DNA of 13,494 nucleotides. Origin: Coxiellaceae bacterium UBA6002. Its GTDB lineage: Bacteria; Pseudomonadota; Gammaproteobacteria; UBA6002. Position 1 is the stretch's first letter; the number at the start of each line of letters is the position of its first letter. Shown piece after piece: positions 1 through 7,295 of the stretch. The position numbers were made by a program, and so were the translations under genes. The DNA is taken from assembly GCA_002429595.1 (NCBI GenBank), contig DJAM01000153.1:1-13494 (forward strand). Reading direction: 5' to 3'. The notes beneath the pieces are model-generated. The model had not been told where the DNA came from. It saw only the letters and a program-made list of their open reading frames with translations, and ran no database searches.

Positions 1-15
1 CTTCGCGGGAATGAC
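1..15 (-). repeat. Edge copy of GTCATTCCCGCG dispersed repeat
   Basis: Read on the minus strand, these bases give GTCATTCCCGCGAAG. The same 15 bases occur on the plus strand at 13471-13485. The copy is cut by the window edge, so its full extent is unknown. It lies downstream of ribH in intergenic DNA and is probably one of many copies in the genome (inference). Confidence 0.6.
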
Positions 16-38
16 AGCAATACAGGAATGAAAGTCGA

Positions 39-94
39 CCGCGACTTGTTCGCGTAATCCACAATTCGGCACTGATCCCGAGAACAAGTCGCGG
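39..94. repeat. 13-bp inverted repeat in gap after ribH
   Basis: CCGCGACTTGTTC at 39-51 is matched by its exact reverse complement at 82-94, around a 30-base loop. No T-run follows on either strand, so it is not a classical intrinsic terminator. It adjoins the GTCATTCCCGCG-type repeat at the window edge and may be part of the same larger palindromic element. The transcript could fold here and protect the 3' end of the rib mRNA (inference). Confidence 0.6.
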
Positions 95-134
95 GACGTC
101 GGCTGTTCCTCATGTGAAGCACGTTAGTCTTAGG

Positions 135-626
135 CTACAAATTTGCAAACACGGGTTCTTCAGAACGTAGTTGTTGTAGAACTGACACCATTTCAAACGC
201 AGAGTCAACTGCTTCCCTGCCTTTGTGAGAATGCTTGCCACCTGCTCGTTCTAAAGCTTGTTCTAAATTATCGGTCGTTAGTATTCCAAAAATCACTGGG
301 ACACCGGTTTGCAAGGAGACTTGCTGACAACCATTACTGACTTGATCACAAACATAATCATAGTGTCCAGTTTCACCTCTAATAACGGCTCCAAGGGTGA
401 TAATTACTGAATATTGTTCTGACTGCGCAAGTTCTTTAGCAATAATTGGAATTTCAACAGCGCCTGGCACCCAAACCACCGTGACGTGATTGTTAGTAAT
501 TTCCAATTCTTTTAACCGTTGGATGGCGCCTTCACATAACTTGGATGTGACTTGTTCATTCCAACGACTTACCACTATTCCAACAGAAAATGGAGTTTCG
601 ATATCACGCGCTGAGATTATTCTCAT
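135..626 (-). CDS. ribH: 6,7-dimethyl-8-ribityllumazine synthase (RibH)
   Basis: This is the beta subunit of the riboflavin synthase system. It condenses 5-amino-6-ribitylamino-uracil with 3,4-dihydroxy-2-butanone 4-phosphate to give lumazine, the penultimate step of riboflavin synthesis in the cytosol. Family marks are the early SVGIVVSRWNE segment, WVPGAVEIPI (substrate pocket), LGAVIRGETGHYDYVC (phosphate-binding GETGH loop) and PVIFGILTTDNLEQALERAG. I place the start at the ATG at 624-626, giving 163 residues, close to the usual ~155. It lies 4 bases after the ribBA stop, with a GGA ribosome site inside the last ribBA codons. A TTG at 654-656 would add ten residues and overlap ribBA, and looks less likely. 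It is the last gene of the rib operon; only repeat DNA follows. Confidence 0.95.
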   Translation of the reverse strand: MRIISARDIETPFSVGIVVSRWNEQVTSKLCEGAIQRLKELEITNNHVTVVWVPGAVEIPIIAKELAQSEQYSVIITLGAVIRGETGHYDYVCDQVSNGCQQVSLQTGVPVIFGILTTDNLEQALERAGGKHSHKGREAVDSAFEMVSVLQQLRSEEPVFANL

Positions 627-630
627 AAAA

Positions 631-1860
631 TCATCCAAATTGATTATCAGTTTCAAAAGTAAATAAGTGGCCTAGTTTATCACGCTTGGTTCTTAGGTAT
701 GCGATGTTATGCGGATTGGGTTTAATTTCGATTGCTTCTCTTGAAACAACTTCAATCCCATAACGACTAATACCGTTTACTTTATTCGGATTATTAGTCA
801 GCAGGCGGATTTTTTTTATTCCTAGTAATTTTAATATTTGGGAAGCTGTACCGTAATCACGTTCATCTGCAGCAAAGCCTAAACGATGATTTGCTTCCAC
901 CGTATCCATACCACTATCTTGTAAAGCATAAGCGCGAATTTTATTGCTTAGTCCTATCCCACGACCTTCTTGCCGCATGTAAAGTAATACTCCGCCTTCT
1001 TTTTCGATTTGATTTAAGGCAGCTTTGAGTTGTAAGCCGCAATCGCAACGAGCAGAACCGAAAGTATCTCCAGTCAAGCATTCAGAATGCAATCTTACTA
1101 AGACTGGCTGCTGGGGATCAATTTCACCCTTTACTAATGCTAAGTGGTTTGCCTGATCGATGTGGCATTCATAGGTATGAACTTTAAAATTCCCGTTATC
1201 CCGGATAGGAAGATTTGCCACTGCAACTTCATCGACAATACTTTCATTTTTAATGCGATAAACAATTAAATCTTCAATCGAAACAATTTTAATATTATGT
1301 TGCTTAGCGAAAGGAATGAGATCATGCAATCGAGCCATACTACCATCTTCATTCAGCACTTCACAGATTACCGCGGCAGGTCTTAAACCGGCTAATCGCA
1401 TCAAATCTGTACTTCCTTCTGTATGTCCCGCACGAGCTAAAACACCACCTTCACGTGCACGTAGAGGAAAAACGTGCCCAGGAGTCATAATGTCATCACT
1501 AGTCGATTTTTCGTTAACGGCAACACGTATGGTATGAGCACGATCTTTAGCACTAATGCCAGTTGTGACACCCGAGACAGCTTCGATACTTACGGTAAAA
1601 GGACAATGTGTTTGCTTGACGTTTCGTTTAGTCATGAGTGGCAGTGCAAGTCGATCAATATCTTCTGCCGTCATTGCAAGACAAACTAATCCTCGACCAT
1701 ATTTCAGCATAAAGTTAATCATTTCCGGAGTAATCTTCTCAGCAGCTACGATGAGATCTCCTTCATTTTCTCGCGCTTCGTCATCTATTAAAATGACCAT
1801 TCGACCTTCGCGTAGATCTTCTAATGCCTCTTCGATTTTTGAAAGACTGGAATTTTTCAT
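631..1860 (-). CDS. ribBA: RibBA: DHBP synthase / GTP cyclohydrolase II fusion
   Basis: This 409-residue bifunctional enzyme supplies both riboflavin precursors. The N-terminal half (about 1-205) makes 3,4-dihydroxy-2-butanone 4-phosphate from ribulose 5-phosphate. It shows DDEARENEGDL (26-36, acidic metal/catalytic site), the FTVSIEAVSGVTTG stretch (88-101) and RAGHTEGSTDLMRLAGL (143-159). The C-terminal half (about 206-409) is GTP cyclohydrolase II. Its zinc ligands fit Cys261, Cys272 and Cys274 in the SECLTGDTFGSARCDCG segment, followed by MRQEGRGIGL (295-304) and LLTNNPNK (353-360). Both domains keep their key residues, so both should be active. The ATG overlaps the ribE stop as ATGA (4 bases), which suggests translational coupling. 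The fusion is common in bacteria; E. coli keeps the two enzymes separate. Confidence 0.96.
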   Translation of the reverse strand: MKNSSLSKIEEALEDLREGRMVILIDDEARENEGDLIVAAEKITPEMINFMLKYGRGLVCLAMTAEDIDRLALPLMTKRNVKQTHCPFTVSIEAVSGVTTGISAKDRAHTIRVAVNEKSTSDDIMTPGHVFPLRAREGGVLARAGHTEGSTDLMRLAGLRPAAVICEVLNEDGSMARLHDLIPFAKQHNIKIVSIEDLIVYRIKNESIVDEVAVANLPIRDNGNFKVHTYECHIDQANHLALVKGEIDPQQPVLVRLHSECLTGDTFGSARCDCGLQLKAALNQIEKEGGVLLYMRQEGRGIGLSNKIRAYALQDSGMDTVEANHRLGFAADERDYGTASQILKLLGIKKIRLLTNNPNKVNGISRYGIEVVSREAIEIKPNPHNIAYLRTKRDKLGHLFTFETDNQFG

Positions 1861-2450
1861 ACGTGTTCGCTATTAAGTTGATTTAAGACAAGTTTAGCTA
1901 AATAATCAAATTCGACATTAACTTGATCACCTATTTGTAAATCAGAGAGATTCGTTCTTTCGAGCGTGTGTGGGATTAACATCACTGTAAAACCATTACT
2001 AGTAACATCGTTGATAGTCAAACTAACTCCATCTACTGCCACACTGCCTTTTTTAACTAAGAACTTCTTATAAATATCCGGAACGTGACTAAAGTGTAAT
2101 TCCGTAAATTTGTCTTGGGGTCTAATGGCTGCAACTTGACACAGACCATCGACATGCCCTGTGACAAAATGTCCTCCCAGACGGTCCATCAAACGAAGTG
2201 CCCGTTCTAAATTTAACTGCGTGCCAACTTTATATTCCTTCGCTTTAGTTAAGCGCATAGTTTCAGGAGAAAGTTCAACAGTAAACTGAGTCGGGGTGTG
2301 GGCTGTCACAGTTAAACACGCACCATCAAGAGCAATGCTTTCTCCTAAGTCAAGATCAGTGAATTTAGAGGACACTGATATCGTACAATGCTCTTGTCCC
2401 GATTTTATATCGGTTATCTGCCCACAATGATCAACAATTCCCGTAAACAT
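1857..2450 (-). CDS. ribE: Riboflavin synthase, alpha subunit
   Basis: Riboflavin synthase performs dismutation of two lumazine molecules into riboflavin and the diaminouracil substrate of RibH. The protein has 197 residues, a little shorter than the E. coli enzyme. It shows the diagnostic MFTGIV start and two tandem lumazine-binding barrels. The first (about 1-88) has GESIALDGACLTV at 36-48. The second (about 89-185) has LGGHFVTGHVDG at 91-102 and GSVAVDGVSLT at 135-145; the two repeats mirror each other. The C-terminal helix (NVEFDYLAKLVLNQL) is the usual trimerisation region. The start ATG sits 9 bases after the ribD stop, with AAGG overlapping that stop as ribosome site. The stop overlaps the ribBA start. 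Some genomes name this gene ribC. Confidence 0.95.
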   Translation of the reverse strand: MFTGIVDHCGQITDIKSGQEHCTISVSSKFTDLDLGESIALDGACLTVTAHTPTQFTVELSPETMRLTKAKEYKVGTQLNLERALRLMDRLGGHFVTGHVDGLCQVAAIRPQDKFTELHFSHVPDIYKKFLVKKGSVAVDGVSLTINDVTSNGFTVMLIPHTLERTNLSDLQIGDQVNVEFDYLAKLVLNQLNSEHV

Positions 2451-2459
2451 ATTATTACC

Positions 2460-3521
2460 TTACCAGAGTATTTCGCATGCTGAATCATAACCTAAACTAA
2501 ACCAGGTGATTGATTTGGCACGTTCAAAAAAATTTTCATTGGCACTAAAAGCGCTGAGCGCATCATTGCCCAATAATTTAGGTGCAACATAGATATAACT
2601 TTGTTGAGCTAAATCTTGCTGAACCAATGAGCTGAAAACTTTGCCACCAGCTTCAACCCATAATTCCTGTACACCCATGAACCCGATATGCTGAATGACT
2701 TCTTGTAAATTAAGCTGATTGTTAGCAACTGACACTTTCTGGCATTGTGCGCCAACAGTTTTTAAGGTTGATATTTTATGTTCATCCTCCGAGGAATGAA
2801 ATACAGTAATTTTATCTGTACTAGAAAAGATATTTGCAGTTAGCGGTAGGTCTAAGTGGGCATCCAGTACAAATAACTGTTTAGCAATCACATCATTGTT
2901 TAAACGGACATTTAGAAAAGGATTATCTTGAATTATTGTTTTTGCTGACGTCAAAATGGCATCCGCTCGCTTTCGACCTTGATGAGTATATTCTCTTGCT
3001 TCTTGACCAGTGATGTTGACTGGCTTACTAACATCATCGGCAATTTTAGCATCAAGACTAATCGCTAATTTTGATACTACCCAAGGCTTTTTAGTTTGCA
3101 CCCAATGCAGGTAGCTACGATAAAAAAGATTAATTTCCTCATGATCAATTTTAAGACAAGTAATACCATGCTGTTGCAGAATCTTTTGGCCTTGTCCTGC
3201 CACTTCGGGATTTGGATCCTCATAACCAAAGTAGACCTGCTTTATACCCTTTCTGATAATCAAATCAGTACAGGGGGGAGTCCTACCCCAATGACAACAA
3301 GGTTCAAGCGTGACATAGAGAATGGCTTCACTTAGATCAAAATCAACCTTAGAGCAGGCAACTACCTCAGCATGTGCCTGACCAACACCTTCATGAAAGC
3401 CTGAAGCAATGATTTGATCATTAATAACTAACACCGCACCCACCGATGGGTTTGGCGCAGCGAATCCTTTCCTGATCTGTGCCAGTTTTAACGCCTCGGT
3501 TAAGTAATACTGATGATTCAA
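2460..3521 (-). CDS. ribD: RibD: pyrimidine deaminase / reductase
   Basis: This bifunctional enzyme carries out the second and third steps of the GTP branch: deamination of the pyrimidine, then NADPH reduction of the ribosyl side chain. The deaminase domain (1-143) has zinc-site residues His50-Ala-Glu52 and Cys75/Cys84 in LEPCCHWGRTPPC (72-84), plus the substrate loop APNPSVGAV. The usual form is LEPCSHHGRTPPC, so Ser-to-Cys and His-to-Trp changes sit in the loop, but the zinc ligands are kept. The reductase domain (about 145-353) has KLAISLDAKIA, RADAILTSAKTI, a DNPFLNVR segment, WVEAGGKV and YVAPKLLG. The length of 353 is near the usual 365. The start is TTG: an in-frame TAA lies 12 bases upstream, no ATG is available near the N-terminus, and AAGAGG sits 5 bases before the TTG. 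This is the first gene of the operon. Confidence 0.94.
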   Translation of the reverse strand: MNHQYYLTEALKLAQIRKGFAAPNPSVGAVLVINDQIIASGFHEGVGQAHAEVVACSKVDFDLSEAILYVTLEPCCHWGRTPPCTDLIIRKGIKQVYFGYEDPNPEVAGQGQKILQQHGITCLKIDHEEINLFYRSYLHWVQTKKPWVVSKLAISLDAKIADDVSKPVNITGQEAREYTHQGRKRADAILTSAKTIIQDNPFLNVRLNNDVIAKQLFVLDAHLDLPLTANIFSSTDKITVFHSSEDEHKISTLKTVGAQCQKVSVANNQLNLQEVIQHIGFMGVQELWVEAGGKVFSSLVQQDLAQQSYIYVAPKLLGNDALSAFSANENFFERAKSITWFSLGYDSACEILW

Positions 3522-3526
3522 ATTAG

Positions 3527-3532
3527 CCTCTT
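3527..3532 (-). promoter_or_regulatory. Ribosome binding site fixing the TTG start of ribD
   Basis: On the minus strand AAGAGG lies 5 bases before the TTG at 3519-3521. With the in-frame stop just upstream and the family alignment (MNHQYYLTEALKLA against E. coli MQDEYYMARALKLA), this settles the start as TTG. Confidence 0.7.
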
Positions 3533-3555
3533 AGTGAATCTAGGTATAGGGTGGT

Positions 3556-3561
3556 AATATA
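3556..3561 (-). promoter_or_regulatory. Possible -10 box of the rib operon
   Basis: TATATT on the minus strand lies in an AT-rich stretch of the 82-base gap between the dehydrogenase stop and ribD. The hexamer 17 bases upstream (TTTTAA) matches the -35 consensus poorly. Transcription could instead read through from the dehydrogenase gene. The gap is too short for an FMN riboswitch. Confidence 0.25.
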
Positions 3562-3603
3562 CTATTTTTACCTAAAAATTAAAACAGCGTCCTCACTGAA
3601 CGA

Positions 3604-4758
3604 TTATTCAAATGCATTGAAGCCAGTTAGGTACTTCCCTAGAATCAAGTGGTGGACATTATCCGTCCCTTCATAGGTGAACACAGATTCTAAATTCACC
3701 ATATGGCGAATGACTGGATATTCTAAGCTGATGCCACTTGCTCCCATCAAATTTCGACAGGTACGAGCAATTTTCAATGCTTCGCGGCAATTATTCATCT
3801 TAGCGAGCGAGATCATCTCTGGCGTTGCTAAGTTCTGATCTTTGAGTTTTCCTAATTGGAGATTCAGGCATTGAGCCTTAGTAATTTCAGTAAAGATATT
3901 GACCAATGCTTCTTGAACTAATTGGAAGGAAGCTAAGGGTTTGGAAAACTGCTTCCTGGTAATGGTATAGTCCAGAGTGGTTTCGTAACATGACATTGCA
4001 GCCCCCATCGCACCCCAAGCAATACCGTAGCGAGCCTGATTCAAACAACTTAACGCAGCACCTAAACCTTTTGTTGTTCCTACTAATAAATTTTCGTCTG
4101 GAACGAAACAATCTTCTAACGAAAGTTCGCCGGTGGCAGAAGCCCGCAGTGAAAATTTCTTGGTAATTTCACGAGCTTTGTACCCTTTCATGTCTTTCTC
4201 GACAATAAATCCTCGAATCCCATCGGCAGTCTTTGCCCAGATGATCGCCAAATCAGCAAAAGGTCCATTGGTAATCCAAAGCTTAGTGCCATTTAATATC
4301 CAACCACCACTCACTTTCTTAGCAGTCGCCTTCATGCTAGCTGGATCAGATCCAGAATCGGGTTCAGTTAAGCCAAAGCAGCCGATTAGTTGACCCTTTG
4401 ACATTGGTACAAGATATTTTGCCTTTTGCTCGGGGGTACCAAATTGATAAATCGGATACATGCATAAACTGCTTTGTACCGAAACAAAGCTACGAAGTGC
4501 ACTATCTGCCCGCTCAAGCTCTTGGCAGGCTAAACCGTAACAGACATAACTGGCCTGGCTTCCGCCAAACTCCTGCGGCAGAGTCATTCCAAGAAGGCCT
4601 AGATTAGCAATTTCGGGAATTAAATCAGCAGGAAAATAAGCCTTATCGTTTGCGTCAATAAAACGGTCACCAATCTCATTGGCGAAGCGTCGGACATTGT
4701 CACGTACTAGTAATTCCTCTTCGCCAAGTTGCTTATCCAGCAACATAAAATCTTCCAT
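3604..4758 (-). CDS. gcdH: Acyl-CoA dehydrogenase, glutaryl-CoA dehydrogenase type
   Basis: This FAD enzyme is predicted to convert glutaryl-CoA to crotonyl-CoA and CO2, a step in lysine and tryptophan breakdown. It has the three acyl-CoA dehydrogenase parts in order: N-terminal helical domain (1-125), beta domain with FGLTEPDSGSDP (128-139) and WITNGPFADL (161-170), and C-terminal helical domain with NQARYGIAWGAMGAA (240-254) and RKQF (268-271). The catalytic base is Glu363 in TYEGT. ALRSFVSVQSSL (87-98) matches the glutaryl-CoA dehydrogenase signature; Arg89-Ser90 align with the human Arg-Ser pair that holds the substrate carboxylate. These features favour glutaryl-CoA over simple fatty acyl substrates. 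The length of 384 is normal. The ATG is preceded by AGAAGGGA. The gene diverges from the MFS gene and lies 82 bases before ribD on the same strand. Confidence 0.88.
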   Translation of the reverse strand: MEDFMLLDKQLGEEELLVRDNVRRFANEIGDRFIDANDKAYFPADLIPEIANLGLLGMTLPQEFGGSQASYVCYGLACQELERADSALRSFVSVQSSLCMYPIYQFGTPEQKAKYLVPMSKGQLIGCFGLTEPDSGSDPASMKATAKKVSGGWILNGTKLWITNGPFADLAIIWAKTADGIRGFIVEKDMKGYKAREITKKFSLRASATGELSLEDCFVPDENLLVGTTKGLGAALSCLNQARYGIAWGAMGAAMSCYETTLDYTITRKQFSKPLASFQLVQEALVNIFTEITKAQCLNLQLGKLKDQNLATPEMISLAKMNNCREALKIARTCRNLMGASGISLEYPVIRHMVNLESVFTYEGTDNVHHLILGKYLTGFNAFE

Positions 4759-4802
4759 CTTAAAATCCCTTCTAATAGAATATTATTATTCGTCCTTTTA
4801 TT

Positions 4803-4894
4803 CCCTCTCCCGCTTGCGGGAGAGAGCTACGGTGAGGGTGTTTCTAAAATACCCCTCACCCCAACCCTCCCCCCACGTTGTGGGGGAGAGGGGG
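4803..4894. repeat. Three-hairpin GC-rich dispersed repeat
   Basis: The divergent gap holds three consecutive palindromes. CTCTCCCGC (4805-4813) pairs with GCGGGAGAG (4816-4824). GGTGAGGG (4831-4838) pairs with CCCTCACC (4853-4860). CCCCCAC (4870-4876) pairs with GTGGGGG (4880-4886). Flanking TCCC and GGGG tracts extend the symmetry. The composition is far more GC-rich than the surroundings. Repeats of this CCCTCACC/CTCTCCC type occur in many proteobacterial genomes and, when translated by mistake, give SPQPSP-like peptides, as here in the plus-strand frames. It is non-coding and possibly a miniature element or a transcript-folding unit. Confidence 0.75.
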
Positions 4895-4938
4895 ATTTAT
4901 CGAATTTTTTTAGTTCTCCGAAGTGTCAGAGAAAAAAG

Positions 4939-6213
4939 ATGAATTATAGAAAGAATTACATTATTTTAATAGGCATCTTCGGTACCGTATTTGAGTGGCT
5001 GGAATATTCTTACTATGGTTACCTCTCCACTAAAATAAGTACGTTATTCTTCCCCCAATATGATCCTCGTGCCGCACTGCTGGCAACTTTTGGCATTTTC
5101 GCTGCTGGCTTCATCATGCGGCCTATCGGTAGTATTTTATTTGGCTACATTGGTGATCGTGCAGGCAGGAAATATGCTCTGTTAATTTCTTTGCTTTTAA
5201 TGAGCGTTGCAACCTTATTAATGGGCTGTATTCCAACCTATCAAAACATCGGAATTTATGCTTCTTTCTTATTGCTCTGTTGTCGATTACTACAAGGCTT
5301 AGCGGTTTCAGGAGAGTTTAATGGCGCGGCGATTTTTCTCATTGAGCATAATCGCAATAGATTTCCCTCGCTAGCGGGAAGTTGGGTTGCAACTGCATCG
5401 GCACTTGGAATGTTATTGGGTGCAGTAGCAGCGACAATCGTGAATGGCAATAACATGCCTGTATGGGCATGGCGAGTACCATTTTTCTGTGCATTTGTTT
5501 CCTGTCTAATCGTTAATTTTTTGCGCTATAGACTTCTGGAGACACCCTTATTTATTGAAGCGGTTAATCAACGACAGCTGGTTAAGTTTCCATTACTCAT
5601 GATTCTCAAAAAATATAAAACAGCGTTCATCAGTAATCTTTTTTTAGCTGCGTTAGTGAGCGTTTATATTTATATCTGCAATGTCTATTTTGTTAGCTAC
5701 CTAATTAAATATATCCATATCCAAACGACGGTAGCCATCTCGCTAGCGATATTCGGCCAACTTTTTGTCGTGATTTGTTCGCCACTAGCTGGACGCTTGG
5801 CAGATTATTATGGCGGTAAAATTGTCATGCTAAATGGTTTAGTTCTTGCACTTTTTGTCACGCCACTGTTATTTTATTTTGCAAAAACGCAATCGATCGC
5901 TTTGCTTGCCGTTGGGCAAGCATTATATGGTATTGCCGATGCACTTGCCTTTGCGCCACTTTTTTATTATCTCTACAAATTCTTCCCCACCCCGGTACGT
6001 TACACCGGCAACTCAACATCATGGAGTCTTGGAGTTGCATTATTTGGAAGTTCAGCACCTTTACTTGCGGAATATCTAATTAGCAAGCAATATTTTTATG
6101 GGCCTATTATTTACGTAAATTTATTTATTATCATTGCCATGATTATTGTGGCCAAAAAAGTTAACGTGCCGTTTCGTTATCATGAAACAAATAGCATCAC
6201 TAATACATTTTAA
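4939..6213 (+). CDS. MFS transporter, metabolite:H+ symporter (ProP-like) type
   Basis: This 424-residue inner-membrane protein of about 12 membrane segments probably couples uptake of a small organic solute to protons. The family shows in FEWLEYSYYGYLS (18-30, the place of the usual EWYDF motif), LLATFGIFAAGFIMRPIG (47-64), GYIGDRAGRKYAL (69-81, MFS motif A between helices 2 and 3), RLLQGLAVSGEFNGAAIFLIEH (116-137) and LLETPLF (199-205) before the central loop. A weaker repeat of motif A, GRLADYYGGK (285-294), starts the second half. This pattern is that of ProP, KgtP and ShiA, but the substrate cannot be read from sequence. I start at the ATG at 4939; the frame stays open upstream only through the hairpin repeat. 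The ribosome site is weak (AGAG). It is followed 59 bases later by the DUF2905 gene. Confidence 0.87.
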   Translation: MNYRKNYIILIGIFGTVFEWLEYSYYGYLSTKISTLFFPQYDPRAALLATFGIFAAGFIMRPIGSILFGYIGDRAGRKYALLISLLLMSVATLLMGCIPTYQNIGIYASFLLLCCRLLQGLAVSGEFNGAAIFLIEHNRNRFPSLAGSWVATASALGMLLGAVAATIVNGNNMPVWAWRVPFFCAFVSCLIVNFLRYRLLETPLFIEAVNQRQLVKFPLLMILKKYKTAFISNLFLAALVSVYIYICNVYFVSYLIKYIHIQTTVAISLAIFGQLFVVICSPLAGRLADYYGGKIVMLNGLVLALFVTPLLFYFAKTQSIALLAVGQALYGIADALAFAPLFYYLYKFFPTPVRYTGNSTSWSLGVALFGSSAPLLAEYLISKQYFYGPIIYVNLFIIIAMIIVAKKVNVPFRYHETNSITNTF

Positions 6214-6218
6214 AAGGC

Positions 6219-6237
6219 TGTCATTCCTGCTTGCGCG
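6219..6237 (+). repeat. Degenerate copy of the TGTCATTCCCGC repeat
   Basis: TGTCATTCCTGCTTGCGCG resembles the repeat at the window ends (TGTCATTCCCGCG). It sits in the 59-base gap between the transporter stop and the DUF2905 start. Confidence 0.35.
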
Positions 6238-6272
6238 TGAATAACAAGTCTCTTTCGCTTCTAGAGGTAAAA

Positions 6273-6482
6273 ATGTTAGCCATGAGTAAATTTTTAATTT
6301 TTGCTGGAATTATTCTAGTGATTGTAGGCCTTGCACTTCCTTGGCTACAAAAGCTTGGCTTAGGCCACTTGCCAGGTGACGTTGTGATTAAGAAAAAGAA
6401 TTTCAGTTTTTATTTTCCGATTGTCACTTCGATTGTGATTAGTGCAGTCTTATCACTTATTTTTTGGTTCTTTCGTCGATAA
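6273..6482 (+). CDS. DUF2905 family small membrane protein
   Basis: This is a 69-residue protein with two predicted membrane helices (about 6-28 and 49-67) joined by a loop holding the family's hallmark GLGHLPGDVVIKKKNFSFYF (29-48). Such proteins are widespread and conserved, with no established function. The start is the ATG at 6273: AGAGG lies 5 bases upstream, a better spacing than for the ATG at 6282, and an upstream TTG at 6231 lies in repeat-like DNA. It may share a transcript with the transporter. Its last 30 bases are antisense to the 3' end of the ankyrin gene on the other strand. Confidence 0.85.
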   Translation: MLAMSKFLIFAGIILVIVGLALPWLQKLGLGHLPGDVVIKKKNFSFYFPIVTSIVISAVLSLIFWFFRR

Positions 6483-7295
6483 GTCTTCAGCCCAGACAGG
6501 CTGAACTTGTAAAGGCTGTATTGGTTTCTTAGGCAGGATAAACTCCATAACAAATTCAAAATTAGTCACAGCAAGTTGTGGTCGATGTTTATTTAGCAAA
6601 CTTTCCAAATGTTCAACATTGTTGTTAAATTCCGGATTATTTTGCTGTGCTGTGAAGACCTTTATTATTTCAGGTGTAGAAAAAAATCCTGATATTGAGG
6701 TGGACCAATCTAACGATACATTTAGGATAACTAGCACTTGCTCACAAAGAGGTTTGTCTTTATTTGCGACTTTTAATTCCCAGAGCTTTAGTAAATTTAG
6801 AATCTCAGAGCTAAGGTCTTCTTTATTTATTTTATAATCAGCTCCTGCAGCTAATAGAATTGTACATACCCTATAATGACTTGCTCTAGCAGCTGTGCGA
6901 AGTAGATTGCGAGCCTTAGGCGAATTAACAACTATGGTTGCTCCAGCGGCGATTAAAGCGCTAACTGCACAACTATTACCCCGAGAAGCTGCTTCAAATA
7001 TTGGTGTTTCTCCGTTAAGCTCTTGATTAATTACCGCACTATGTTCTACTAAACCGTTGATAACATCAGCCCAACCATGAGCAGCAGCCAAAAACATTGG
7101 CGTTTGTCCTTTGTTATTTTTGTGATTGCAATCCGCCCCAGCAGCCACTAAAACATTAATAACTTCTTTTGTCTTCGCAAAAAACATTGCAGTCGCACCA
7201 GAGCGATCGGCATGGTTCGCAATTGCTCCTGCCGCTAACAGAATCTTAATCACTTGAACTCTTCCAGTTGCAGCAGCCGCGAATAGAGCTGTCAC
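6453..7295 (-). CDS. Ankyrin-repeat protein (3' part of split F-box/ankyrin gene)
   Basis: Read from the GTG at 7293-7295 it has 280 residues. At least five ankyrin repeats run in series: TALFAAAATGRVQVIKILL (2-20); ATAMFFAKTKEVINVLVAAG (34-53, three residues short); QTPMFLAAAHGWADVINGLV (64-83); ETPIFEAASRGN...LIAAG (96-118); and a degenerate NLLRTAARASHYRVCTILLA (130-149). About 120 residues without a recognised fold follow, ending in a polar tail (EDLSTKEPKNK). Ankyrin repeats bind proteins; in intracellular bacteria such proteins are often secreted effectors, but no secretion signal is proven here. The GTG is probably not the real start: the frame stays open to 7337 and upstream codons give DSNGV, which completes the first repeat. 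It is most likely the downstream half of one gene broken by a frameshift. Confidence 0.7.
   Translation of the reverse strand: MTALFAAAATGRVQVIKILLAAGAIANHADRSGATAMFFAKTKEVINVLVAAGADCNHKNNKGQTPMFLAAAHGWADVINGLVEHSAVINQELNGETPIFEAASRGNSCAVSALIAAGATIVVNSPKARNLLRTAARASHYRVCTILLAAGADYKINKEDLSSEILNLLKLWELKVANKDKPLCEQVLVILNVSLDWSTSISGFFSTPEIIKVFTAQQNNPEFNNNVEHLESLLNKHRPQLAVTNFEFVMEFILPKKPIQPLQVQPVWAEDLSTKEPKNK

Noticed and set aside
39..94. Intrinsic terminator for the rib operon
   Set aside because: The inverted repeat has a 30-base loop and no T-run on the minus strand.
627..656. TTG start of ribH giving 173 residues
   Set aside because: It overlaps ribBA by 26 bases and adds residues not typical of the family. 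The ATG at 624-626 follows the ribBA stop by 4 bases with a GGA site.
3522..3603. FMN riboswitch in front of ribD
   Set aside because: The gap is 82 bases and AT-rich; I see none of the conserved FMN aptamer stems, and an aptamer of well over 100 bases would not fit.
4729..4938. Longer N-terminus for the MFS transporter (70 extra residues)
   Set aside because: The extension is a translation of the hairpin repeat and includes LTPTLPP-type residues typical of such repeats. The MFS homology begins right after the ATG at 4939.
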